64,000 nucleotides of DNA from Sphingomonas phyllosphaerae FA2 (GCF_000427645.1 NZ_KE386571.1:2699848-2763847), one strand, 5' to 3'. Shown: positions 53,410 through 63,057, counted from the stretch's first letter. Numbers and translations: made by a program. The notes: generated from the letters alone by a model not told the origin.

Positions 53410-54324
53410 TCAGACCGCAATCGACAGGTCGCCCGGTCGCGACGACGACAGCCGCTGCTCGCTTTCCGCCCACCAGTCGCCCATCATGCGATCGGCCGAG
53501 CTCGGCGAGAAGCGCTCCAGCCCCGCCCCCGGTGCGAAGGTGATCTCGCCGAACATCGGCCCGGCCTCCAGATCGTAGAAGTCGATCCGCGCGAACGCGA
53601 AGCCCGACGACAGTTCCTCGACCAGTTCGATCATGCGCGCCAGATGTCGCGGCGCGGGCATCTCGCCCTCGATCTGGTCGTGCGCCAGGCTGAACGGCAT
53701 CTGCTGCCAGTCGCGATCGTAGAAGCTGCGGCGGTGATCGGTGAAGCGCCCGGCGTCGACCTGGACAGCGCGGACCTGCCCGTTGAAGCAGAAGAACTTA
53801 TAATCGTTCAGGTTTTCGCCGATCATCGGCTCGATCAGCAACAGCCGGTCGATCTCGTTGTACCACCATTCGTGCAGGAACGGATACCAGTCGTTCTCCA
53901 GCCACGTCTTGCTGGTGACGCGAAGCTGTTGCCACGTCGCATCGTCATAGGTGCGGATGAACGCGTTCCAGCCCGACGAATGGTTGGCCTTCACCACGAA
54001 CGGCGCCGCACACGGCACCTGCGCGGGCAGCACCTTGCCCGACCACAGCGTCGGGATCACCACGTCGCGGCCGACGCGTTCCGCCACCCAGTCCTTCACC
54101 CGCACCTTGTCGGCGAGCAGCGGGAGCAACGGATTGCGCGGCGCGAGCTTCAGCGCCTGCACCCGCTCGTTGAAAGTCTTCGGCTGGTCGAGGTCGGGCC
54201 ATTCGCCGAGCGCCTTGAGGTACTGCGCCTGCAAGGATTGCTTGGCGGGCAGCGCGGTAAAAACCGCCCGCATCACGGACTGCAGCAGGTTCGCCAACGT
54301 ACCTCTCCCACCGAGCCATTGCAT
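53410..54324 (-). CDS. TupA-like ATP-grasp protein
   Basis: 304 residues of the TupA-like ATP-grasp type found in capsule and teichuronopeptide loci. Features are KTFNERVQALKL, DKVRVKDWVAERVG, FVVKANHSSGWNAFIR (ATP-binding lysine and glycine-rich turn), IEPMIGENLNDYKFFCFNG and FARIDFYDLE...FGEITFAPGAG with metal-binding acids. Such proteins probably attach an amino acid to a sugar polymer. It is convergent with the flippase (nine bases between stops), and together they suggest a surface polysaccharide modification pair. A TTG nine codons in has a stronger GAGAGG upstream. Confidence 0.8.
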   Translation of the reverse strand: MQWLGGRGTLANLLQSVMRAVFTALPAKQSLQAQYLKALGEWPDLDQPKTFNERVQALKLAPRNPLLPLLADKVRVKDWVAERVGRDVVIPTLWSGKVLPAQVPCAAPFVVKANHSSGWNAFIRTYDDATWQQLRVTSKTWLENDWYPFLHEWWYNEIDRLLLIEPMIGENLNDYKFFCFNGQVRAVQVDAGRFTDHRRSFYDRDWQQMPFSLAHDQIEGEMPAPRHLARMIELVEELSSGFAFARIDFYDLEAGPMFGEITFAPGAGLERFSPSSADRMMGDWWAESEQRLSSSRPGDLSIAV

Positions 54325-54434
54325 CTCGGCTGCCCCTCGAGCCCCTGCCCGCAGACGGCAGCGCCATAGACGCTTGTCGACGGCGGCGGAATGTCGGTTT
54401 TTTACAATTCTTCAGGCCTGCGTCACAGCGACAC

Positions 54435-54836
54435 CTACACCTTGGGCAGCACCGGCACGCACGACCGGCCGCGCACCGTCTGCGGCAGCGGCAACAGCTT
54501 TGCGACCGGCGACCCGAAATTGACCGTCAGGGTAACCAGCAACGCGCCGCTCACGCCGTTACAGGTCGCCGCGGGATCGATGACGACGTTGGCGGGATTG
54601 ACCGTGATGCCGTTCGCCTTCGCGCGCTGCACCGCATAGGTCACTTGCTTGGCCGCGCTGTCGCACGCGACGCTGGCGATCGTGCGGCAGCGCGCGGTGC
54701 TGTAGGCGGCCTGATCGAGCGCCTGATCCATCCACACGAGCCGCGCGCCCTCGATCAGCCCGAACAGCGCCATCAGCAACAGCGGCAGGATCAGCGCGAA
54801 CTCGATCACAGTCGCGCCGCGTTCGTCGCGGATCAT
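54435..54836 (-). CDS. TadE-like pseudopilin-type protein
   Basis: 133 residues beginning MIRDERGATVIEFALILPL, the charged-then-hydrophobic TadE signature with Glu five before the membrane segment core (about 12-33). It is followed by a short periplasmic domain with four cysteines (CRTIASVAC, TCNG, SCVP). It is the last gene of a three-gene unit, starting by a four-base overlap with the upstream TadE-like gene. Confidence 0.88.
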   Translation of the reverse strand: MIRDERGATVIEFALILPLLLMALFGLIEGARLVWMDQALDQAAYSTARCRTIASVACDSAAKQVTYAVQRAKANGITVNPANVVIDPAATCNGVSGALLVTLTVNFGSPVAKLLPLPQTVRGRSCVPVLPKV

Positions 54837-55357
54837 TGCAGCCGTACCGTCGTGCTCTGCGACACCACGCCATTCCCCAGCATCCCCCGTGGCAGCAGCG
54901 CCGGGCGGAAGGGATAGGAGGCGGTCATCTTCATATAATAGCCCGACTGGCTGTTCGCCGACGCGCCGCTGCCGCACGGCGCGCCGCAACTGCCCGCGGC
55001 CACCAACGTCGCGGTCGAGGTGAGGCACGAGCAGGTGCGCGAGGTGTTGACGCAATTGTCCTGCCCGCCGTTGCAACCGATCGTCACTGTCAGCGCGCCC
55101 GGCGTCGTGACCCCGGCGGCGCTGCGCAGGTAGGCGGGCAAGGCGGTGAAGTTCACCGTATCGCGCGACTTGAACGCGGCGATCGACGCGCCGCTCATCG
55201 CCTGCGCCAGCCGCGCGCGCTCGACCGAGAACGACCCGATGTCGAGCGCGGCGAGCATCGTGATGAAGAACAGCACCATCCACAGCGCGAATTCCGCCGC
55301 GGCGATGCCGCGACGATCGCACGACAGGCGACGGAAAGGCGTGATGCGCAGGCTCAT
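54833..55357 (-). CDS. TadE/TadF-like pilus-assembly protein
   Basis: 174 residues starting at the ATG at 55357, which overlaps the TadG stop. CDRRGIAAAEFALWMVLFFI is the TadE/F N-terminal segment. The rest is a secreted domain unusually rich in cysteine (CNGGQDNC, TCSC, CGAPCGSG), so several disulfides are likely. The longer open frame upstream is inside the TadG gene. The product is expected to be a minor pilin-like or scaffold component at the inner membrane. Confidence 0.85.
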   Translation of the reverse strand: MSLRITPFRRLSCDRRGIAAAEFALWMVLFFITMLAALDIGSFSVERARLAQAMSGASIAAFKSRDTVNFTALPAYLRSAAGVTTPGALTVTIGCNGGQDNCVNTSRTCSCLTSTATLVAAGSCGAPCGSGASANSQSGYYMKMTASYPFRPALLPRGMLGNGVVSQSTTVRLQ

Positions 55358-57402
55358 GAGATCAAATCCACCGTTCCGCTGCCCCCGGCGCCGGTGCCGA
55401 GCCCCGTGCAGGTCGACCCCGCCGTCGCGCCGCCGGTCAGCGTCACCCGATAGGCGACCAGCATGAAGCACCGCGCGCTCGAACTCGTACTGTTGCCGCC
55501 GCTGCTGGTCAGCGCCGAATTGGGGAGATGCACCGCGCCGCTGAACACATTGGTCGCCCCTGCGCTCCAGCTGGTGTCGGCCGAGGTCAGGCTGTCGATC
55601 AGGATGTCGGCGATCGCGCCGCCACTGGTCGTCGCGGCGGGCGCGAGCAGCATCGTCTTCGCGCCGCCGCCCAGATTGATCGTCCCCGACAGGATGAAGC
55701 TGACGTTGACCCCGGCCATGTCAGCGTCGCCGACGCTGACGCCTTCGAGACTGCTCCCCCACGTCTGGTTGGTGATCGGCGAGGTATAAGGCCAGGACGG
55801 CGTGCCATTGTTCGCGCCGCCAGTGCCGTTCGCGAAGCCGCCCTTGATCGTATAGCGGCCGGCACCGAACAACACCGCGCCGGATGCCAACAGATCGCCG
55901 TTGATGAGGTGATTGGCGGTCTTGCCGAACGCCAGCCGGCTGCCCCCGCCCGTCACGATCGATCCATTGGCGCTGAACAGGCCGTCGCCCATGAAGAAGT
56001 AGGCGCCGCCGTCCACGAAGATCGCGCGGTCGCCGGGATTGGAGATCGTCACGTTGCCCGCGCCCGCGATGATCGTCGACCCGCCGCCGACCGACACTCC
56101 GCCGGCCACGTCGAGCGACCCGTCGCCCATCGTCAGCCAGCTGCCGCCGCCAACCGATATGCCGCCGAAGGCATGCGCCCCCGCGCCGATCGCCAGCGTG
56201 GTCCCGCCGCTGAGCGACAGCGGCGCGTTGATCGTTACCGGCCCGGTGCCGATCCGGTTGGTGCCGCCGAAGCTGACGGTCCCCTGCCCAATTGACAGTT
56301 CCCCGTCACCAAACGTCACGCCGCTTCCCGTGAAGCCACCATTGATCCGGTAGGTACCGTTGCCGAAGACGACCGTCGCCCCGCCGGTGATCGACACGCC
56401 GCGCGCCACCGTCACCGTCGAGCCCGCGCTGAAGGTCACACTGACCCCGCCGGAAGCGTCCATCGAGTCGATCGTGTAATTGCCCGACGGCACGGTGAAG
56501 TTGCTGCTGTTGCCCTTGCGGAACCCGGCGACCGCCAGCGACGGCGAGCTGCTGAACGACCACACCGCCCCGCCGCCAGGCGTCGTCGGATTGGCGAGCG
56601 TGACGGGCGCGCGCCAGTTGCCGATCAACGAGCGCGCGCTGCTGAGATCGAGATTGTCGGCCAGCGGATCGCCGACGGTGGAGCCTTGCTTCACCCGCTT
56701 GTCGGCGCTGGGAACGTTGGCGTTCCAGTCCGGGTTCGTGAAATTCCCGGCGTAGCGCAGCAGATCGGCGGCGAGCGTGCCGTAATTGTTCACGATGTCG
56801 CCCGCGCCCGAGATGATGTTCTTCGCGGTGATCGCATTGCCGTTGTTCGCGACCGTGCCGACCCCCGCCACCGCGCAGGCCGGTGCGTTGATCGACGCCC
56901 CGCCCTGCGTTTCGATTGCATTGCCCGAACTGGCCAGCCCGACGATGCACCCCGCGGTGGATTGCGTCGCGAGGCTCGCGGTCGCGACCGTCTTGACCGG
57001 ATAGCTCGCGCCGAGCCCGAGCACGCGGCCGAGCGTGACGGTCATCGGCACGGTGATCGTCACCTGCACCGCCTTCGCCCCCGGCGTCGGCACGTCGGTG
57101 ACCAGTTGCGCGACGACGGTGCCGGTGGTGATGCCGTTGATCCTGGCGAGATCCTGCGCGGTCGGCTGAAGGATCGTCTCGTTCTTCGCCGCGCTATAGG
57201 CGACGCCCGCGGCGAGCGCCGCCATGTCGGCGACGCGCTGGTTGGCGACCATCGTCTCGTAGCCGCGATTGAGATCGACCGCGAAGCTCGCCATCCCGAT
57301 CACGCTGACCGCGGACAGCGCCGCAAGCACGCTGACGCCGCCGCCACGATGGTGGAGGAGGGTCTTCAGCCACGAGGGCAAGCGTAGGCTTCGTTTCCGC
57401 AC
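55354..57402 (-). CDS. TadG-like protein with long beta-solenoid-like domain
   Basis: 682 residues. The first 130 fit TadG: a basic start, the membrane segment VSVLAALSAVSVIGMASFAVDLNRGYE, and a helix with VADMAALAAGVAYSAAKNE. From about 160 to 600 the protein consists of short glycine/asparagine/threonine-rich strands with recurring GDG, GGS and GAG turns (GDGELSIGQGTVSFGG, GNGTYRINGGFTG). This resembles a parallel beta-helix. Family members often have a von Willebrand domain here instead. GTG start. The two TadE-like genes overlap and follow it. No tadA/tadB/tadC or flp genes are in view. Confidence 0.82.
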   Translation of the reverse strand: MRKRSLRLPSWLKTLLHHRGGGVSVLAALSAVSVIGMASFAVDLNRGYETMVANQRVADMAALAAGVAYSAAKNETILQPTAQDLARINGITTGTVVAQLVTDVPTPGAKAVQVTITVPMTVTLGRVLGLGASYPVKTVATASLATQSTAGCIVGLASSGNAIETQGGASINAPACAVAGVGTVANNGNAITAKNIISGAGDIVNNYGTLAADLLRYAGNFTNPDWNANVPSADKRVKQGSTVGDPLADNLDLSSARSLIGNWRAPVTLANPTTPGGGAVWSFSSSPSLAVAGFRKGNSSNFTVPSGNYTIDSMDASGGVSVTFSAGSTVTVARGVSITGGATVVFGNGTYRINGGFTGSGVTFGDGELSIGQGTVSFGGTNRIGTGPVTINAPLSLSGGTTLAIGAGAHAFGGISVGGGSWLTMGDGSLDVAGGVSVGGGSTIIAGAGNVTISNPGDRAIFVDGGAYFFMGDGLFSANGSIVTGGGSRLAFGKTANHLINGDLLASGAVLFGAGRYTIKGGFANGTGGANNGTPSWPYTSPITNQTWGSSLEGVSVGDADMAGVNVSFILSGTINLGGGAKTMLLAPAATTSGGAIADILIDSLTSADTSWSAGATNVFSGAVHLPNSALTSSGGNSTSSSARCFMLVAYRVTLTGGATAGSTCTGLGTGAGGSGTVDLIS

Positions 57403-57540
57403 GCTCCGTTTGCTAACGTGGTTTCGTAAATAAATTCGGATCGGAACCTACTGAAAGCAGGTCCTAAAGCGCAGGGGCATCACGCTGACGGTCGATCTCA
57501 CGTCGCCATGATGGACCGGTAGGAGCGGCGACCGCCGCGA

Positions 57541-58245
57541 TCAAAGCCGCTCGACGACGCCCGCTGCGACGACCGGCCCGGTCGGCTGCCCGGTCGGGGA
57601 GCCGCCGCGCCGTTCGATCGAGATCGCCAGCGTGCTGCCGGTCGCGGGCAGGTTTGCCTGCGCCACGCGGATCGCGGGCGCGGCGTCGCGGGGCAACAGC
57701 CCGAGCGACACCGGCTTTCCGCCGACCGGGATCCGCCACAATTCGCCGACGCGACCCGCCGGCGTGTCGACCCCGCGGGTGAGCCGCAGCGCGCCGCTGG
57801 CCGGATCGACGACCGCCACCGGCGCGGGCGCCGTCGCCTTGTCGGTCCACGCCAGTTGCGCGATCAGCAGCCGCGCCGGTGCGGTCGGCGCGCTGACCGG
57901 TGGCACCGGCGTGGTCACGGTCGCCGGCGTCAGGAGCCAGGCGGCGATCAAGGCCGCCAGCGCGCCTACCGCCGCCCCGAGCGAAAGCGAGCGCCACGGG
58001 AGGCGCGCGGCGCGCGGCGCGACATGCGGCACGTCCAGCAACGCCTCGATCCGCGCCGCGATATAGGGCGGCGGCGTGACCTCGCGGTAGCGATCGAGCA
58101 GCGGCGCGAGGCGCGTCTCCCACCATTCGACCTCCGCAGCGAACGCGGGCTCGTCCGTGCGGCGCTGTTCGGCGCGTGCGGCCTCTTCGGCGGTCAGCAG
58201 ACCGACGACCAGCTCGGCCGCGAGGATGCGGTCGTCAGGCGTCAT
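57541..58245 (-). CDS. Anti-sigma factor (RskA-like)
   Basis: 234 residues with an N-terminal cytoplasmic anti-sigma segment (LAAELVVGLLTAEEAARAEQ, then EVEWWETRLAPLLDRY), one membrane segment (about 86-108, LGAAVGALAALIAAWLLTP) and an RskA-type periplasmic domain (ARLLIAQLAWTDKA, ELWRIPVGGKPVSLGLL, LAISIERRGGSPTG-type ending). It should hold the adjacent ECF sigma factor at the membrane until a signal leads to its release or proteolysis. It overlaps the sigma gene by 11 bases. Confidence 0.9.
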   Translation of the reverse strand: MTPDDRILAAELVVGLLTAEEAARAEQRRTDEPAFAAEVEWWETRLAPLLDRYREVTPPPYIAARIEALLDVPHVAPRAARLPWRSLSLGAAVGALAALIAAWLLTPATVTTPVPPVSAPTAPARLLIAQLAWTDKATAPAPVAVVDPASGALRLTRGVDTPAGRVGELWRIPVGGKPVSLGLLPRDAAPAIRVAQANLPATGSTLAISIERRGGSPTGQPTGPVVAAGVVERL

Positions 58246-58813
58246 CGTTCAGGCACTCCCGCAAACGGATCAGCGCACGGCGGATGATGCTCTTCATCGT
58301 CGGCAGCGGCACCCCGACGCGCAGCGCGACATCGGCATAGGTGAGCCCGTCGAGGAAGGCGGAACGAATCGCATGGCGCGGGCGCTCGTCGAGCCGGTCC
58401 ATGCAATCGTCCAGCCGGCGTCCGTCCTCTCCCGCCACGATTCGCTGATCGGCGAGCGGCGCGTCGTCGACCGTTTCTTCGGCCTCGACAGGATCGGCCA
58501 CCGCGCCGCGCGCGCGCGGCGAACGCCGCCAGTCGAGCGAGCGGTTGCGCGCGATCGTCGCCAGCCACGTCACGGGATGGCTGCGCTCCGGCCGGTAGGT
58601 AGCGGCGCGGCGCCAGACGATCAGATACACCTCCTGCAACACGTCCTCCGCGGCCTGTCGCTCGCCACAGATACGCAGGCAGATGCCGAATAGCTTCGCG
58701 GCGGTCAGTTCGTACACGCGCCGGAACGCCTCCCGATCGCCGGTCGCGCTCAGCGTCAGCGCGGCGGCGAGCGCGGCGCGCGGCCCGTCCGCCTGTGTCC
58801 CGTTGCCCGTCAC
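58235..58813 (-). CDS. ECF-family RNA polymerase sigma factor
   Basis: 192 residues with region 2 (AAEDVLQEVYLIVWRRAATY and WLATIARNRSLDWRR) and region 4 (LDGLTYADVALRVGVPLPTM, then IRRALIRLREC), and no long extra domains. The start is a GTG with GGAG seven bases upstream. It is co-encoded with a membrane anti-sigma factor and divergent, over a 141-base gap, from two ferritin-like genes that are likely part of its regulon. The group resembles SigK-type sigma factors. Confidence 0.93.
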   Translation of the reverse strand: MTGNGTQADGPRAALAAALTLSATGDREAFRRVYELTAAKLFGICLRICGERQAAEDVLQEVYLIVWRRAATYRPERSHPVTWLATIARNRSLDWRRSPRARGAVADPVEAEETVDDAPLADQRIVAGEDGRRLDDCMDRLDERPRHAIRSAFLDGLTYADVALRVGVPLPTMKSIIRRALIRLRECLNDDA

Positions 58814-58954
58814 CGCATCACTCCGCCGGCAGGATCAATTATTTATCGTCGCGCGCGACCGACCCTGCATCCTGATTCAAGTTCATCCCGTATCTGTTTA
58901 GCCCACGTCGAGGAAGATGCTTCCGTGTCACCCCCGTGGGTTGGGAGGTGCAAA

Positions 58955-59956
58955 GTGACGATGCAAGACGCCCGAACCGAGCAGGATCTGCTGATCGAAA
59001 CCTTCGACGGCCGCGCGAGGCGGCGCGAGAACCGCCGCGCCTTCTTCACCGCCGCGCTGGGGGTCGCCGCCGTCGGCGGCGCCTTTGCCTATGCCGATCC
59101 GGCGCTGGCGCAGACGACGGTCACCGACAGCGACGTTCTGAACTTCGCCCTCAACCTCGAATATCTCGAGGCGCAATTCTACCTCTATGCCGTCAACGGC
59201 AGCGGTTTGACCAGCGACCTGACCGCGAGCGGCAGCGGCGCGGCCGGCGGCACCGTCACCGGCGGCGCCCCGGTGAGGTTCGTGGACGATCCACTGGTCG
59301 GCGCCTATGCGCGCGAGATCGCCGCCGACGAGCTGGCGCACGTCAAGTTCCTCCGCACGGCGCTCGGCACTGCCGCGGTCGCGATGCCGAACATCAATAT
59401 CAGCGGTGCCGCGGACGGGCCGTTCACCGCCGCCGCGCGTGCCGCCGGGGTGGTCGACAAGGATACCGGCATATTCAACCCGTATGAATCGCCGACCAAT
59501 TTCCTGCTCGGCGCCTTCATCTTCGAGGACGTCGGGGTGACCGCCTACAAGGGCGCGGCACCACTGCTCAGCAACAAGACCTTCCTTGAGGCCGCTGCGG
59601 GCATTCTCGCCGTCGAGGCATATCACGCCGCGATCGTGCGGACGACGCTCTATTCGAAGGGCGTACAGGGATTGATCGACGCCACCGAGAAGATCGCCGC
59701 GGCGCGTGATTCGCTGGACGGTGCGCCGGCCGAGGACAAGGTGCGCGGCATCGGCCCGGTCGACGACCAGGGCATCGCGCCGTCCGGGACGGGCGACGCG
59801 CTGACCGCCAATCTGTCGCCGCTCAACACCAATGGCCTCGCGTTCAGCCGCACGCCGGGACAGGTGCTCAACATCGTCTATCTCAACGCCGGCACCGCGA
59901 CGATGGGCGGCTTCTTCCCCAACGGCGTCAACGGAAACATCAAGTCGACGACCTGA
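58955..59956 (+). CDS. Ferritin-like (di-iron) exported protein 1
   Basis: 333 residues. A twin-arginine-like leader (RRRENRRAFFTAALGVAAVG) is followed by a four-helix ferritin-like domain (about 65-250) carrying all di-iron ligands in the expected order: Glu in NLEYLEAQF, ExxH in ADELAHV, Glu in FEDVGV, and ExxH in VEAYHAA. The C-terminus has a conserved tail (LAFSRTPGQVLNIVYLNAG). The role, perhaps iron handling or oxidant removal in the periplasm, is inferred. GTG at 58955 with GGAGG six bases before. It is the first gene after the divergent sigma factor. Confidence 0.85.
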   Translation: MTMQDARTEQDLLIETFDGRARRRENRRAFFTAALGVAAVGGAFAYADPALAQTTVTDSDVLNFALNLEYLEAQFYLYAVNGSGLTSDLTASGSGAAGGTVTGGAPVRFVDDPLVGAYAREIAADELAHVKFLRTALGTAAVAMPNINISGAADGPFTAAARAAGVVDKDTGIFNPYESPTNFLLGAFIFEDVGVTAYKGAAPLLSNKTFLEAAAGILAVEAYHAAIVRTTLYSKGVQGLIDATEKIAAARDSLDGAPAEDKVRGIGPVDDQGIAPSGTGDALTANLSPLNTNGLAFSRTPGQVLNIVYLNAGTATMGGFFPNGVNGNIKSTT

Positions 59957-60009
59957 GCGAAGCGGCGCTTCCGATGATGTTCCCCTGACGCTTTCAAGGA
60001 CTCTTCCCC

Positions 60010-61062
60010 ATGATCGATCCGTTCAAGGCTCTCGAAATCCTGTCCGCCGCCGACGCGCGGCGCGCGGCCCGTCGCGGCTTCCTCAAGGCTGCCGGTGGCG
60101 GCGCGGTGCTGCTGGGTGGCGCGTCGCTGTTGTCGGGCTGCTACGGCGATTACGGCGATTCGGTGGACCCGACACCGACGCCCTCGCCCACCCCGACCCC
60201 GACACCGACCGCGATCACCGACAGCGACGTGCTGAACCTGGCGCTCAACCTCGAATATCTGGAGGCGCAATTCTATCTTTACGCGGTCAACGGCACCGGC
60301 CTGTCCGCCGCACAGACCGCCAGCGGCAGCGGCACTGCCGGTGGCACCGTGACCGGCGGGTCGAAGGTCGATTTCACCAAGGATCCGATGGTCGGCGCTT
60401 ATGCCCGCGAGATCGCCGCGGACGAAGCGGCGCACGTCGCGTTCCTTCGCGCCGCGCTCGGCTCGGCGGCGGTGGCGATGCCGAACATCAACATCGCCGG
60501 CGGCGCAAACGGCGCTTTCACCGCCGCGGCGCGCGCGGCCGGCGTCATTACGATGACCGACACGTTCGATCCCTATTCCTCGCCGGAGAACTTCCTGCTG
60601 GGGGCGTTCCTGTTCGAGGACGTCGGCGTCACCGCCTACAAGGGCGCGGCACCGCTGCTGACGAACAAGACCTATCTGGAGGCGGCGGCCGGGATCCTCG
60701 CGGCCGAGGCGTATCACGCCGGGATCGTGCGCACCGTCCTCTACGCCAAGGGCATGTCGACCGCCGCGTTGATCGACGCGACCACCAAGATCTCCGACGC
60801 GCGCGACCTGCTGGACGGCAAGCCGACCGACGATACCACGCGCGGCATCGGCTCCGACGACGATCAGGGGCTGCTCGACGACAACAAGGCCGCCAATCTG
60901 GTGCCGGCGAACGTCAACGGCCTCGCCTACAGCCGCAGCAGCGAGCAGGTGCACAACATCGTGTACCTGAACGCGACCGGCGCGAACCGCACCGGCGGCG
61001 GGTTCTTCCCGAACGGGACGAACAACCCCAACGCCGCGCTGCGCGTCGGGCTGTCGTCGTAA
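60010..61062 (+). CDS. Ferritin-like (di-iron) exported protein 2, Tat lipoprotein
   Basis: 350 residues. The leader has [11 protein letters not shown] (twin arginine) and a lipobox LLSGC at about residue 40, so the protein is probably a Tat-exported lipoprotein. A proline/threonine spacer ([14 protein letters not shown]) precedes the di-iron ferritin-like domain with Glu in NLEYLEAQF, ExxH in ADEAAHV, Glu in FEDVGV and ExxH in AEAYHAG. It is a tandem copy of the preceding gene, 53 bases away, but has its own anchor. AAGGA lies nine bases upstream of the ATG. Confidence 0.87.
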   Translation: MIDPFKALEILSAADARRAARRGFLKAAGGGAVLLGGASLLSGCYGDYGDSVDPTPTPSPTPTPTPTAITDSDVLNLALNLEYLEAQFYLYAVNGTGLSAAQTASGSGTAGGTVTGGSKVDFTKDPMVGAYAREIAADEAAHVAFLRAALGSAAVAMPNINIAGGANGAFTAAARAAGVITMTDTFDPYSSPENFLLGAFLFEDVGVTAYKGAAPLLTNKTYLEAAAGILAAEAYHAGIVRTVLYAKGMSTAALIDATTKISDARDLLDGKPTDDTTRGIGSDDDQGLLDDNKAANLVPANVNGLAYSRSSEQVHNIVYLNATGANRTGGGFFPNGTNNPNAALRVGLSS

Positions 61063-61071
61063 CGCACGCGC

Positions 61072-61099
61072 GCCGTCCGGGTGGCATCACCCGGGCGGC
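61072..61099. terminator. Bidirectional hairpin between convergent genes
   Basis: gccgtccgggt and acccgggcggc form an 11-base stem around a six-base loop, between the stops of the second ferritin-like gene (plus) and queA (minus). Confidence 0.6.
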
Positions 61100-61105
61100 C
61101 GCCTG

Positions 61106-62131
61106 CTACGGCAACAGCAGGCTCGCGTCGCCGTAGGAATAGAAGCGATAATCGTGCGCGATCGCATAAGCGTACGCGGCCTGCATCCTGTCGAGCCCCA
61201 TCAGCGCCGACACCAGCATGAACAATGTCGAGCGCGGCAGATGGAAGTTGGTCACCAGCCCGTCGATCCCGCGAAAGCGGTAGCCGGGGGTGATGAAGAT
61301 CGCGGTATCGCCCTCGAACGGCCGGATACGGCCATCCTGATCGGTTGCGCTCTCGATCAGACGTAACGACGTGGTGCCGACTGCGATCACCCGCCCGCCG
61401 CCATCGCGCACCGCGTTCAGCCGATCCGCCGTGACGGCGTCGATCCGCCCCCATTCGGCGTGCATCCGGTGGTCGGCGGTATCCTCGGCCTTGACCGGCA
61501 GGAAGGTGCCCGCGCCGACATGGAGCGTCAGCGTCGCGTGTTCGATCCCGGCCGCTGCCAACGCGTCCAGCAGCGCGGGGGTGAAGTGCAGCGCCGCCGT
61601 CGGTGCCGCGACCGCGCCGGGTTCGGCGGCGAACATCGTCTGGTAATCCTGCGCGTCGCGCGCGTCGGTGTCGCGCTTGCCCGCGATATAGGGCGGCAGC
61701 GGCATCCGTCCGGCACGTTCGAGCAGCAGCTCGACCGGTTCGTCGCCCGCGAAGACCAGCGCCCAGCTGCCGTCCTCGGCGCGATCGTGCGCGGTCGCGG
61801 TCACGTCGTGGCCGAAGTCGATCGCGTCGCCGTCGCGCAGCCGCCGCGCGTTGCGGACGAACGCGCGCCAGCGGCGCGGCCCCTCGCGCTTGTGGAGCGT
61901 CGCGCCGATCCGCGCCGATCCGCGCGTGCCTTCGAGCTGCGCGGGGATCACGCGGGTGTCGTTGAAGACCAGCAGGTCGCCCGCGCGCAGCTGACCCGGC
62001 AAGTCGGCGACGATGCGGTCGGCCAGCCCCTCGGGCGTCACCACCAGCATCCGCGCCGCATCGCGCGGCGCGACGGGACGCAATGCGATCCGCTCCGGCG
62101 GGAGCGTGAAGTCGAACAGATCGACGTTCAT
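61106..62131 (-). CDS. queA: S-adenosylmethionine:tRNA ribosyltransferase-isomerase QueA
   Basis: 341 residues, full length. QueA transfers and rearranges the ribosyl group of SAM onto 7-aminomethyl-7-deazaguanine in tRNA during queuosine synthesis. Family motifs present are [40 protein letters not shown]...[23 protein letters not shown] and [17 protein letters not shown]. The ATG at 62131 starts four bases after the cyclophilin stop. The longer upstream frame lies inside that gene and is discarded. Confidence 0.96.
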   Translation of the reverse strand: MNVDLFDFTLPPERIALRPVAPRDAARMLVVTPEGLADRIVADLPGQLRAGDLLVFNDTRVIPAQLEGTRGSARIGATLHKREGPRRWRAFVRNARRLRDGDAIDFGHDVTATAHDRAEDGSWALVFAGDEPVELLLERAGRMPLPPYIAGKRDTDARDAQDYQTMFAAEPGAVAAPTAALHFTPALLDALAAAGIEHATLTLHVGAGTFLPVKAEDTADHRMHAEWGRIDAVTADRLNAVRDGGGRVIAVGTTSLRLIESATDQDGRIRPFEGDTAIFITPGYRFRGIDGLVTNFHLPRSTLFMLVSALMGLDRMQAAYAYAIAHDYRFYSYGDASLLLP

Positions 62132-62135
62132 CGTC

Positions 62136-62819
62136 TCAGCGGCGGGTAGCGGACTTCTTCGGCGCAGGCTTCGCCGCGGCCCGCGTGGTGCCGGGCAGCG
62201 TCGGGAGCGTCGCCGGCAGCGTTGGCGCGGCCGCGGCGGGCAGCGGCTGATAGGCCGGGGGATTGTCCGACGCGATATAGGCGTGGACGATCCGCGACGG
62301 ATTCTGCGGCGGCTCGCCCTTCTCGATCGCGTCGACATAGTTCATGCCGGTCAGCACGCGGCCGAACACGGTGTACTTCTTGTCGAGCTGGAAGCGCGGT
62401 TGCAGCACGATGTAGAACTGGCTGTTCGCGCTGTCTTCCTTCTCGGCGCGCGCCGCCGCCACCGCGCCGCGGACGTGCGGCAGATAGTTGAACTCAGCGG
62501 GCAGGTCGGGAAGCGTGCTGCCGCCGGTGCCGTCGCCCTTGGGATCGCCGCCCTGCGCCATGAAGCCGTCGATGACGCGGTGGAAGACGAGCCCGTCGTA
62601 GAAATGCTGGCGGGTCAGCGTCTTGATCCGGTCGACCATCTTGGGCGCGACATCGGGGCGCAGCGCCACCTCGACCCGGCCGCCGGTCGAGAGATCGAGC
62701 ACCCAGATGTTGGTCTTGTCGCCCAGCGGCGGGGCGGGAAGCCGGTCCTGCGCGGCGACGGGGGTAGCGACAGACACGGTCGCGGCGAGCGCGGCGGCGA
62801 AAAGGGCGAACGGGCGCAT
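62136..62819 (-). CDS. Periplasmic peptidylprolyl isomerase (cyclophilin type)
   Basis: 227 residues: signal peptide ([20 protein letters not shown]), then a cyclophilin domain. The active-site [15 protein letters not shown], the conserved [12 protein letters not shown] and [17 protein letters not shown] are all present. It accelerates proline cis-trans isomerisation in exported proteins. The C-terminal 40 residues form an alanine/proline/lysine-rich tail ([12 protein letters not shown]) that is not part of the fold. It is the gene before queA with only four bases between. Confidence 0.94.
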   Translation of the reverse strand: MRPFALFAAALAATVSVATPVAAQDRLPAPPLGDKTNIWVLDLSTGGRVEVALRPDVAPKMVDRIKTLTRQHFYDGLVFHRVIDGFMAQGGDPKGDGTGGSTLPDLPAEFNYLPHVRGAVAAARAEKEDSANSQFYIVLQPRFQLDKKYTVFGRVLTGMNYVDAIEKGEPPQNPSRIVHAYIASDNPPAYQPLPAAAAPTLPATLPTLPGTTRAAAKPAPKKSATRR

Positions 62820-62920
62820 CGGGTCTTTCGGATCGGATCAGTGGGTTCTGTGTCGCCCTAGACCAGAAACGCGCTTGCGCCAAACTGAACGCGCGCGGGC
62901 GTGAGACAGGAATCCGCGCC

Positions 62921-63016
62921 TGTCATCCCCGCGCAGGCGGGGATCCAGACGCGCAGGTCCTTCGATAGAGTCGCAGGCTTCAGAGGTTCTGGATTCCCGC
63001 CTGCGCGGGAATGACG
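62921..63016. repeat. Palindromic repeat, family D
   Basis: Inverted repeat with arms gtcatccccgcgcaggcggg (then gatccaga) and the complementary tctggattcccgcctgcgcg (then ggaatgacg), around a 35-base centre. It is distinct in sequence from families A-C but shares the gtcat...atgac ends with A and B. Confidence 0.85.
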
Positions 63017-63057
63017 AAGAAGGCTGGATCGACCCTTACGCCACCCTGCTCTCCGTC

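Noticed and set aside
62132..62338. N-terminal extension of queA
   Set aside because: The extra codons are inside the cyclophilin gene and are arginine/serine-rich; QueA homologues start at the ATG at 62131.
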